From contig DKQR01000159.1 of NCBI GenBank assembly GCA_002471805.1, forward strand, positions 1 through 16,482: 16,482 nucleotides of DNA, in the 5' to 3' direction. The DNA comes from Fidelibacterota bacterium UBA7303 (lineage in GTDB: Bacteria; Fidelibacterota; Marinisomatia; Marinisomatales; UBA1611). Made by a program: the position numbers and the translations under genes. Shown in pieces: positions 1 through 8,300 of this stretch. Position 1 is the first letter of the stretch. Each line of letters begins with the position of its first letter. The notes below the pieces were generated by a model, which saw nothing but the letters and a program-made list of their open reading frames with translations, did not search any database and was not told the origin of the DNA.

Positions 1-624
1 CCAAACCTCTTCTCCATTCCACCAGATTGAAGGACTAATGATCACATAACGCTGAAAAGTCTCTGGCTGAGTAAGCAATACCCAGCTTGGGAAAAGCCCT
101 CCTAATGAGATGCCGGCGATGGTTGCATCATTAGGATCTATCGAATATTTTGATTCAATTATTGGCTTTAATTCTTGTTTGAGGAATTTTAAAAAGTCTG
201 GGCCGCCACCACCCTCTACTGTTCCTGTTGGATCCATTGTTGCTTTACTTATTTTCTCTAATTCTCCACCGGTTGTCGGCGTGTAATCTCTCCAACGTTT
301 TGCCATAGTTTCCATAAAACCGTTATCTACTGCATAGCCGATACCGATTATATATGCCGGTGGTAATTCCATTCCTAATGCCTGCATCCGCTGTGAATCC
401 ATTGCTAATCCAAAAATTCCATTTCCATCCAGTATATAAATCACCGGGTATTTCTTATCAGGTTCCAATGGAAATGGCTTTGCAACAAATATTCGAAAAG
501 TTTCATCTACAGATTTGGATTTCAAATCAAAATATTCTGCCTCATGAAGACCAGTCATTATGACCGGTGTTTGAGCAATACCTGCTGCGCATAACAATAA
601 GGTGATTAAAATGATTTTTTTTAT
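1..624 (-). CDS. Exported esterase-D-type alpha/beta hydrolase, N-terminal 208 codons, ATA start
   Basis: An open frame runs from ATA 624 to the window edge without a stop. It begins with a signal peptide (IKKIILITLLLCAAGIA, cleavage before QTP) and continues as a putative esterase of the PF00756 group (esterase D / enterochelin-esterase-like). Marks include YPVIYILDGNG (residues ~59-69), IIGIGY (~93-98), and nucleophile G171-I-S173-L-G-G followed by the helix of the elbow; VIISPSIWW comes later at ~195-203. The Asp and His of the triad lie beyond the edge. Relatives act on siderophore esters, acyl or sugar esters; the substrate here is unknown. The first ATG in frame is at 558, behind the signal peptide, and would give a non-exported protein, so the true start is probably the ATA, well spaced behind AAGGAG. 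The start overlaps the upstream stop as ATAA. Confidence 0.85.
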   Translation of the reverse strand, partial: MKKIILITLLLCAAGIAQTPVIMTGLHEAEYFDLKSKSVDETFRIFVAKPFPLEPDKKYPVIYILDGNGIFGLAMDSQRMQALGMELPPAYIIGIGYAVDNGFMETMAKRWRDYTPTTGGELEKISKATMDPTGTVEGGGGPDFLKFLKQELKPIIESKYSIDPNDATIAGISLGGLFPSWVLLTQPETFQRYVIISPSIWWNGEEVW

Positions 625-2054
625 TTTTTTCTCCTTTTTCTTATTCTTGAAAAGATAAACCAGCCTAAGCCGACTACTACTATGAAACCTATTCGTTTTT
701 TATAATGAAGACTTGAAAGAAGTATGATTTTAAATAGAGGCCAATCAGGTGCCTCTATCTTTTTTATCCAAATAAGACCATCCATGTCAGAGGCATAGTT
801 TATATAAAATCCATCTTCAATCCCTTCAATAGTATAAGGTTGTCTTGTAAAAAATTCAGGATAATCTTCAACCACCAAAGATGATGACTGAAAATCAATA
901 AAAAAATCTTTTTCACTCAATTCGCTTAGCAGAATTCCAGCTTCTGACCTATTCTCTACTTTTGAAAATCCGATATCAAGATCTAGATCATTATAGATGA
1001 GAACAGTAGAACCAGATTCAGCAAATGGAATTATTGTATAAACTCTTGAACCTAATGCATCTTTTAACCGTTCTCCCACTGTTGGGCCAATAGTGATATT
1101 CTTCCATTCACCCATTTCACTAATTATATTATCTTGACTATCATAATAAACATGTGAAAGATGAGCCCAAATCAATATTTTATTATTTGGTGTTGACTGA
1201 ATCAGATCAAGTGTATTTATAAAGCTTAGTGAATCACGCACAACTTTATAGCGACTCAAGTTAAACCCACCTAAATCGTCACATAAAGTCAAAGAAGCTC
1301 TAAAACTTTTTGGCATTGTTTTTAATATTGCATCATGAGGAATATTCGGATACTGCTTCCTTACTTCCGGTGCTGCAGAGTTCACCCATTCTTCAAACAA
1401 ATCTATTGCAGAAACTACTTTTTGATAATCTGAAGAATTATATTTTATACAATGATTCGACATTGGAGAAATTGCAGCTACCCAGTCTTCTAAAATAAAA
1501 TTTTGGGGAGGATTTGAATAACGCATTAAGCTTTCAGCCAGCATTTTAAAAACTTTTTCATTTTTACTTCCTTGCCCAGTGCCTTGCTGCACATCATATG
1601 CTGTTATATATAATGGATTTTTGGTTTCTAAACTCGAAGCTTGATATTCAATTAATTTTTGGATTTCTGGCGTATTCCATATAAAAAAGAATCCAGACAT
1701 TGCTTTTTTAAAGTCAGTTTCTTCTTTCTGAGAAGCAAACAATATATCTTGTGCCACCCAAATGTCAGCAACGCCACCCTCCATTGCAATTATATTAAAA
1801 TCTTCATTTTCGTTGAGATATTTAATCATTCCAATTCTTACTAAAGGAAATTCATGAGTTAAATGTATTGATTCACCTAGCATTACAAGACTGACATCTT
1901 CAACAATTGGAGATAAGAATGAGTATTGTTCTGCGCTTGTATAGTTTTCTCTATCAATATCTTTGATTAATTGTTTTAGTGCCATTTCTGGTAGTTGTCC
2001 ATGCAAATTTTGTAAAAAACCTATCAAAAAAATGATGCCAAATAGATTTTTCAT
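621..2054 (-). CDS. Erythromycin-esterase-like hydrolase with C-terminal membrane anchor
   Basis: A 477-residue protein of the erythromycin esterase (PF05139) superfamily, starting at ATG 2054. A signal peptide begins MKNLFGIIFLIGF and ends near LHGQ. Family marks, in 2054 numbering: GESIHLTHEF with E61, H64 and E68; E92 in IAMEGG; AYDVQQG; VVRDSLSFIN; and IWAHLSHV with H298 and H301. The family hydrolyses the macrolide lactone in a few resistance enzymes, but most members are untested and the superfamily also holds unrelated hydrolases, so antibiotic resistance should not be assumed. After the catalytic region a short hydrophobic segment (IGFIVVVGLGWFIF) and the basic end RIRKRRKK suggest anchoring in the inner membrane with the enzyme facing the periplasm. 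The codons of that basic tail also contain the ribosome site of the next gene. The stop TAA (623-621) overlaps the proposed ATA start of the next gene. Confidence 0.87.
   Translation of the reverse strand: MKNLFGIIFLIGFLQNLHGQLPEMALKQLIKDIDRENYTSAEQYSFLSPIVEDVSLVMLGESIHLTHEFPLVRIGMIKYLNENEDFNIIAMEGGVADIWVAQDILFASQKEETDFKKAMSGFFFIWNTPEIQKLIEYQASSLETKNPLYITAYDVQQGTGQGSKNEKVFKMLAESLMRYSNPPQNFILEDWVAAISPMSNHCIKYNSSDYQKVVSAIDLFEEWVNSAAPEVRKQYPNIPHDAILKTMPKSFRASLTLCDDLGGFNLSRYKVVRDSLSFINTLDLIQSTPNNKILIWAHLSHVYYDSQDNIISEMGEWKNITIGPTVGERLKDALGSRVYTIIPFAESGSTVLIYNDLDLDIGFSKVENRSEAGILLSELSEKDFFIDFQSSSLVVEDYPEFFTRQPYTIEGIEDGFYINYASDMDGLIWIKKIEAPDWPLFKIILLSSLHYKKRIGFIVVVGLGWFIFSRIRKRRKK
624..630 (-). other. 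A AAA AAA heptamer next to the stop codon (possible -1 slip site)
   Basis: The last codons of the upstream gene are AGA AAA AAA TAA, giving an in-phase A-AAA-AAA heptamer directly before the stop. A shift to -1 leads into the frame of the following esterase. This matches the known bacterial -1 slippery pattern, but there is no other proof that it is used. Confidence 0.4.
631..636 (-). promoter_or_regulatory. Shine-Dalgarno AAGGAG for an ATA start
   Basis: AAGGAG ends 6 bases before ATA at 624-622, ideal spacing for that codon. No ATG, GTG or TTG is found at that distance. It is embedded in the last codons of the upstream gene. Confidence 0.75.
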
Positions 2055-2062
2055 ACAATTAA

Positions 2063-2068
2063 CTCCTT
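2063..2068 (-). promoter_or_regulatory. Shine-Dalgarno AAGGAG setting the start at 2054
   Basis: AAGGAG lies 8 bases before ATG 2054 and overlaps the previous stop (2070-2068) by one base. It shows that the earlier in-frame ATG at 2090, inside the preceding gene, is not the start. Confidence 0.8.
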
Positions 2069-3903
2069 CATCGAATAATGGGTAATTCAAGATAGCTAGG
2101 ATATTTTTTACTATGATAAAGCGTTATGTTTGCTGTACGAGCATCAGCACTTGATTCTTTCGCAACAACACCACCGCTGTTATAATTTTTTTGCAAATTG
2201 ATTGAATTTGGCGATGTAAATACTAATCGGAGGCGGCTTCCTTTTTGAATCTGTCTTGAAAAAAACATAAAACCATCAAATTCATATTTTAAAATTTTAT
2301 TTTGGTCCACCAATCGCGCTGATCTAAGAGAACTCCTATATCGTGCCCTTAATAGATCATCCGTAAGAAAAATACTCTTGCCATTGGGTAAAATTTCATA
2401 TACCTGGACAATGAAATCAGTATCAGGCACATCCATAGAAATCCATGCAATAAATTGCAGATAACCTGAAATTTCCACATTCGTTTCAAACGGTTCACTA
2501 TGGTAGATCAAGCCATCACCATTCAATGCAAGAACAGATGTCTGATCTAGAAGATAATCAGGAGATGATGAGTTAAATTCAAGTTCACCAGGTTTTGTAT
2601 CCAACGGATCATAGACATAACTATCAGATTCATCACTACTCTTACTATTCATGTCCATTATTAAACTACCTGAATTAAATACATTATTGGCATCACCATT
2701 AGAACCAAGATATAAACGTTTCACATTGGTAGTTAAATCATCTAAGGAATCAATATACTTCCATTCATTAGAACCCATTACATAATAAGCAATAGATGAT
2801 TTTAAAAATTCAGGCTTTGCACCATTTTTCATAGTCCAATCATACCAAGCTTTATGCAATCCATTGATATCAAGTAAGCTTTCCTTCCCTAAATCCACAC
2901 CACCAACATATCTTTTTGGTGTTCGAGTTCCCGAATGATCCCAGGGCCCTGCGATCAAATAGTGGTTTTCACGGCCTTTTTTTGAACCAAGTTTCATATG
3001 CTTGCGATAATATCCCATTGCACCAGGTTGATCACCATCATAATGTCCAGTAATCGTTAAAATTGGAATTTTAAAATTTCGAAAATCATCATCGGTCGGA
3101 TTATGTTTATCCCAAAACTCATCTTGTTGAGGATGTCCCATCCACACATTGAATTGTGTTGTTGTATTATTTGCTAGTTTGGGTAATTCAGCATATGGGA
3201 GATGATTTTTATACATTCTATAATACACTGATCGCCAATAATCAGATTCACCAAAAAGATTAAAATTAGCAATGTTATTACTCGTAAGGGTCATCCATTG
3301 TATCCAATATGGGCTAGTAATATTCCCTCTGATAGGAACGTCTACCCCCATAAATGCCGATGCTACTGGCACAATGGTCGCGAGATTAGGTGGAAATTCT
3401 TTTGCCGTCATCCACTGATCTGTTCCTGCATAGGAACCACCCCACATAGCCACTTGACCATCACACCATGATTGACTTCCAAACCACTCTACAACATCAT
3501 GACCATCTTTAGCCTCTTGAAACATAGGGGTAAAGTCACCTTCAGAATTGCCTCTACCTCGAACATCAACTAAAACAAAAATATATCCCTGTCGGGCAAA
3601 ATACCATCCCCGCTCATGATACGTGTCCGAATTATATGGTGTCAAAGTAAAAACCACCGGTAATTTTTCTTTTAATGGGTATGGCTGATATATTGTTGCA
3701 TTTAGTTTCACACCATCGCGCAATGGAATTTTTACACCCCATTTAATTTCAATTTCCTTGGAAGTTAAATTGTCGGTTTTAGCAAAACCAAAATTGATCG
3801 CTTGTATTATTAGGACTAACCATACCTGTCCTATAAAAAAACCTTTCATTAAGATGACAAGTGATTGCCTTCTTAAATTTTTCATCAACATATTATTAAA
3901 CAT
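2068..3903 (-). CDS. CocE/NonD-family hydrolase (X-Pro dipeptidyl-peptidase-like)
   Basis: A 611-residue serine hydrolase of the X-Pro dipeptidyl-peptidase S15 / CocE family, which includes cocaine esterase, glutaryl-7-ACA acylase and alpha-amino-acid ester hydrolases. A long N-terminal signal (hydrophobic core about residues 22-41, end near FGFA) implies export. The alpha/beta hydrolase domain (~55-340) has RGRGNSEG at 115-122, nucleophile G155-G-S157-Y-A-G, catalytic Asp candidate D289 in GHYDG and catalytic H323 in GPWDHSG. The C-terminal half (~395-600) is the jelly-roll domain typical of the family (PF08530 type). Length is normal. GAGG lies 5 bases before ATG 3903; a start at the later ATG 3885 is possible but less well placed. 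It starts 2 bases after the preceding stop, so it is tightly coupled to the amidohydrolases. Substrate could be a peptide, an amino-acid ester or another ester. Confidence 0.9.
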   Translation of the reverse strand: MFNNMLMKNLRRQSLVILMKGFFIGQVWLVLIIQAINFGFAKTDNLTSKEIEIKWGVKIPLRDGVKLNATIYQPYPLKEKLPVVFTLTPYNSDTYHERGWYFARQGYIFVLVDVRGRGNSEGDFTPMFQEAKDGHDVVEWFGSQSWCDGQVAMWGGSYAGTDQWMTAKEFPPNLATIVPVASAFMGVDVPIRGNITSPYWIQWMTLTSNNIANFNLFGESDYWRSVYYRMYKNHLPYAELPKLANNTTTQFNVWMGHPQQDEFWDKHNPTDDDFRNFKIPILTITGHYDGDQPGAMGYYRKHMKLGSKKGRENHYLIAGPWDHSGTRTPKRYVGGVDLGKESLLDINGLHKAWYDWTMKNGAKPEFLKSSIAYYVMGSNEWKYIDSLDDLTTNVKRLYLGSNGDANNVFNSGSLIMDMNSKSSDESDSYVYDPLDTKPGELEFNSSSPDYLLDQTSVLALNGDGLIYHSEPFETNVEISGYLQFIAWISMDVPDTDFIVQVYEILPNGKSIFLTDDLLRARYRSSLRSARLVDQNKILKYEFDGFMFFSRQIQKGSRLRLVFTSPNSINLQKNYNSGGVVAKESSADARTANITLYHSKKYPSYLELPIIR

Positions 3904-3905
3904 AT

Positions 3906-5345
3906 TTACCTCGTTTCATTATCAGTTTTCATATCTGGCACTTTCATGGAACTGATGATAGGTGCGACTGGAAGAGCTTCAAGATCAACCACTTGACCAT
4001 TTTTAATTACTGAATGGATGCGGCGATAGTTTCGTGCATTTCTAAGTGGGTTCGCATCAAGGATGACTATATCGGCAATCTTGCCAGACTCCAAGGTACC
4101 AATTTCATCCTCCAGTTCGTAAGCTCTAGCGATATGAATAGTAGCCGATTTCAGAATCTCCATCGGTTGCATACCTCGTTCCTCAAACGCAAGTAGTGCA
4201 TTGAAGTGTCCTTCTCCAAGTTTCGTTCTTGGATCAACTAAAACAGATGGGTTATCTGATTCAGCTGTAAGTACCGGGTTTTGTATACCTGCATCCGTTG
4301 AGACTAACAAAATGACACCCGCCTTGATCATATTTTCATGATTAGTTTTTTGGATTTTCATGTATGGAGTTAGAGTGCTTTCAGGAGCGTGTTCAATCAA
4401 TGCCTCCAAACGTTTTTGTGTTATGGCCAAGGCAGATATAGCCACCTCTCTGTCAACCAATTTTTGAATGGTTTCATCAGGGATTGGAGTTGTAGGCCCT
4501 GATATCCCGCCATGAGTCACAATATCAACACCCGCTTCAACAGCCATATCCAAACTCTCAACCGATGTTGTATGGGTTTGCACGGTCATTCCAGCTCGAT
4601 GACCTTCTTCAACAATGACTCGCTGAACACGCTCAGAGAATGAAATAAAATTCATGTCTTTATGTCCGCTAGCGCCATACTTAAGAAAATCCATACCCTT
4701 ACCGGTATAATCTTTGATGATCGCACGTACTTCATCGGGAGTCATCCAAAGTAGGGAACGGCCTGTATTTTCTACCCATGCCTCTTCGATACGTTTAACA
4801 AAAGCTTTGCTTACAAACGGTGCCGCTTGTGCACGAAAATCTGCGGATAATGGTCCATCGAAACCAATGATGTTGCCGGCCAGATAAATTCGGCTGCCTG
4901 GTATCTCACCAGTATTAATCATGTCCCTAGCTTTTACAAGTGCCGCTCTTGGACCCCATGTGTCAAATACCGTTGTTTGACCGGTCTTTAATGCAATCTG
5001 AGCCGCTTCAATCACTATTTCATGGTATCGATCTTCATGTTTTATCAACGTCTCTAGATCAATATTCAAAAACAGATGAAGGTTAGCATCCATCAACCCT
5101 GGGATTAAAAATTTACCCCTTGCTTGAATTTTCTTGTAATTATCAGGAATCGTTATGTCTCTATTTTTACCAACTGATGTTATCTTTCCGTCCTCAATAA
5201 GTATGGTACCATTGGAGATAGGTCTATTCCCTGTTCCGTCAATTATTGTAGCACCAGTTATAGCCAACCGATCTTTTGATTCGCCATAAACGACTCCATT
5301 GAACATTAACAAGATTAACCATGCTTGAAAGATTGAGTTCTTCAT
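3906..5345 (-). CDS. Exported amidohydrolase with NxH in place of the HxH metal motif
   Basis: A 479-residue amidohydrolase (imidazolonepropionase/prolidase-like), second of two adjacent amidohydrolase genes. Three in-frame ATGs exist (5369, 5351, 5345). The AAAGGAAG site is best spaced for 5345, which also leaves a tidy signal peptide starting MKNSIFQAW and ending near VVYG; 5369 would lie inside the previous gene and upstream of the ribosome site. From 5345 the landmarks are: N88-L-H90 in PGLMDANLH, K222 in FLKYGASG (carboxylated Lys candidate), H258 in VQTHTT, H278 in IVTHGG, D351 in VSTDAG. All expected ligands are present except the first His, which is Asn (AAC, one base from CAC). Activity may be altered rather than lost, as one metal site could survive. 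Local GC is visibly higher than in the flanking genes. The stop comes 2 bases before the next ATG. Confidence 0.88.
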   Translation of the reverse strand: MKNSIFQAWLILLMFNGVVYGESKDRLAITGATIIDGTGNRPISNGTILIEDGKITSVGKNRDITIPDNYKKIQARGKFLIPGLMDANLHLFLNIDLETLIKHEDRYHEIVIEAAQIALKTGQTTVFDTWGPRAALVKARDMINTGEIPGSRIYLAGNIIGFDGPLSADFRAQAAPFVSKAFVKRIEEAWVENTGRSLLWMTPDEVRAIIKDYTGKGMDFLKYGASGHKDMNFISFSERVQRVIVEEGHRAGMTVQTHTTSVESLDMAVEAGVDIVTHGGISGPTTPIPDETIQKLVDREVAISALAITQKRLEALIEHAPESTLTPYMKIQKTNHENMIKAGVILLVSTDAGIQNPVLTAESDNPSVLVDPRTKLGEGHFNALLAFEERGMQPMEILKSATIHIARAYELEDEIGTLESGKIADIVILDANPLRNARNYRRIHSVIKNGQVVDLEALPVAPIISSMKVPDMKTDNETR

Positions 5346-5347
5346 GT

Positions 5348-5351
5348 TCAT
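5348..5351 (-). other. ATGA stop/start overlap between the two amidohydrolase genes
   Basis: The TGA that ends the 1103-residue protein overlaps an in-frame ATG of the next gene (ATGA), and a second ATG follows at 5345. This is a classic translational-coupling junction and shows the locus uses ordinary ATG starts at overlaps, a useful contrast to the ATAA junction near 622. Confidence 0.75.
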
Positions 5352-8300
5352 TCTTCCTTTTTGTCCCATTGATTAATAGATCTAGAATCCTCAATTAAAG
5401 CATCTTCATTTATCCACGGTCGTTTCCCATATTCTTTTTTCTGGGGCCATATTTCATCCAAATTAAAACCATCATATAAAATCCCACTTTTCATTACATA
5501 TTCTATATCCAATGTATTTTTAATATCGTCCAAAGGGTTTGAATTCAGTATGATTAAATCAGCCAATTTGCCTTTTGCCAATGAACCAATATCATTTTGT
5601 GCGCCCAAGAAATAAGCCCCTTCATTTGTGGCTAATTCTAGTGCACCCATTGGTCCCATTGCCGATGCGGCAACCCAAACCTCCCAATGTGAGGCAATAC
5701 CATGCTGTTGTCCATGAGACCCAATTGCGCCATGCCCACCTTCGGCCATAATATCAGCTAATACCTGGGCTAAAAAAGGATAACTGTAATCTGTTTGAGG
5801 TCTTAGTTCCCGTCTGCGACTATGGGGAACCAGCTGCTGCCAAGGTATCCATAATCTTAATTTCTTATTTTTCCACACTTTTGATTCTGCAAAAAAATAT
5901 TCATCATTCCATGGACCAGGTCCACCAACCATGAATGTTGGAGAATATACCGTTTTTGCTTTACCAAAAAATTTTGCAGCATCATTATATATTGGCATAT
6001 AACTAATTGGATGCTCCCATGCAGTTTGTCCATCCATGATCATAGACAAATTATAATTTAAATCTCCACCTTCAGAAGTAACCATTAACCCATACTTGCG
6101 CGCAATGTCTGATACCCACTGCCGTTGTTTTCTATAAGGCTGCATATACTGTTTTAGTGATACAGCTCCCCACGAAGAAAGACGTTTAATATTGTCTTCA
6201 GTTATTTCATAGCTCGTCAATTCATTTTGCCTAGGGCCATCTCCTGCGTACAAAGGATCCCCAGTGCTATAGGTCCGAGAACCAATAAGCGCACCCGTTT
6301 CAATCATTTCCGCAGCCGGGAAAACATCCTGGGACCACATAGAATTATCAAGGTTTGAAGTAACACCATATGCCAATGGCACGGATGCCTCAAATGTTTT
6401 CATTGGAATAATTCCACGATATTCTCTGTAAAAATGCGAGTGCATATCTATTAATCCAGGTATGATTGTTTTACCCTTCAGATCCACTATTTTATCCGCA
6501 TTTGATTTATCACATTCACCTAAACAGGAAATCCTTCCTTTTTTTATTACTATATCACCGTTATCAATAACTTTTCGGTTATCCATAGTAAGTATTCGGG
6601 CACCAGTAAGGACAATAGTTCCTCGAGCAATATTCCGGGGTACTACAAGATCAATATTGAATGTATCCGTCTTTGAGGATTCAGTATCATAGGTAAAATA
6701 TTGTGAGCCACTACCAAATTGAACGGTTTTTTCATCTAGCCAGCTTGGATGTATACCTCCTTGGTAGCTTAGTTTTTCTACGGGCAAAACGCCTTTCCCA
6801 TCCCTCTTGTCAATAACAACTGGAGAAGAAAAACGTCCATCCATTGGCATAGGAACAAGATAAATGTTATCACCTTCATTGAAGGTGACCCATTTTGAGT
6901 TTGAAGATATCATCACCTCATCTGCATGTGGAAAAATGAAATGGACTCGTTTATCTCTTCCTTCATTATTGACCGAAATTAGGCTGGTTGAATCACCTCG
7001 ACTTGCACCCATTTGAGGAAAAAATATTCTGTTATTTTTTCCAAATGATGGTCGCACAAATTGGGTTCGAGCAAATGGAACTGGTACTGGAACTCTAATG
7101 ATTTCTTTAAACTTACCTCCCGAAGAAGAAATGGTAAGGATATCGTAGTAAGGATTATCGGCCATAGTTCTTGTTCGCGCAGTAGCACCAGCACCTCTGA
7201 CAACTGCTATCTCTTTACCATCGGAACTCCAAACAGGATGCATATATTCTCCATATACGTTTGATAAACGTGTAGGAGAACCACCTGTAGAACGCACTTT
7301 CCATAAATAACCTGCTCCAGTTTCATCAACAGTAACAAATGCTATCCATTTACCATCTGGTGACCAAGTTGGTGCATATTCAAATTCACGGAAATCAGCC
7401 TTGGTTAATCGTTTAGGGGTTCCATTAGGAAGGGGCATAAAATATATCTTCCCTACAGCTTGGAATGCAACAGCACTACCATTTGGAGCACCTACATGAT
7501 AACGTGTGAATTGCACTTTAAATGGACTATCAGAAATATCAAATTGTTTATAAGCCTGTTCTGAAATAGTTCTTTTTACACTTGCGGTAAAGGGGATTGT
7601 TTTAATTTTTCCAGATTTAATATCCAGACGCCTTAGCTTACCGCCTTGAGATAGAATGATGGATTTTCCTTTTCCATCCCAACTATATGCTGGCAAAACT
7701 CTTATAGTTTTCATGCCTTCAGTCATATCCTGTTCAATAGGATCCATAATTACTCGTTCATCGCCTGTTAATAAATCCCGGAGCCATAATGCAGTGCGAG
7801 GACCAAACTCATGACCTTTCCAAGTAATAGTACCATCAGGAATACGTCTTGCAAACGCTAGCCAACGGCCATCAGGTGAAATCTCAGGGGCATATGCTCC
7901 TCCAGATGAAAGTCTTAATTGTCTTGTAGGAGCACCACTTGTAACTGGGGTGATTTCTCCTGTGTCAAATTCATACCTCTCTATATTTATTGCACCTTGA
8001 AGTATATCACTTACATTCCAGGATACTACTTCTCCGGGTGTTCTTTTATGAAAATATAGATATTCCCCATCTTCTGAAATGGACGGCCATTTTGCACCTT
8101 GTAGTTCTTTACCACCTATCTTTATTCCTTTACCACCATTTCGGTGATACATATAAATCCCTGAATCTTTTCCTCTGGATGGGCCTCTAAGAACTGATTG
8201 CCTTGAAACAATTATATATTCACCGTCCGGTGTCCAAGTTGGGTGACTAGCGCGCAGATTTAAATCTTCAAAAATAGATCTGGGATTTGATCCATCAGCA

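Noticed and set aside
354..563. Plus-strand open frames of 60-97 codons throughout the window (e.g. 354-563, 12236-12529, 15498-15689)
   Set aside because: Each lies opposite a well-supported minus-strand gene, lacks a recognisable domain, and is expected by chance.
621..2054. Calling this gene an antibiotic-resistance determinant
   Set aside because: Superfamily membership alone does not show macrolide hydrolysis, and most members are uncharacterised.
2055..2090. ATG at 2090 as the start of the erythromycin-esterase-like gene
   Set aside because: It overlaps the preceding coding end; AAGGAG is correctly spaced for 2054, where the signal peptide begins.
5346..5369. ATG at 5369 as the start of the smaller amidohydrolase
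   Set aside because: It lies inside the previous gene and upstream of the AAAGGAAG site, which serves the ATG at 5345 (or 5351).
6979..7203. Minus-strand 74-codon frame inside the propeller gene
   Set aside because: Different frame within a confident coding region with clear propeller motifs; no separate ribosome site or domain.
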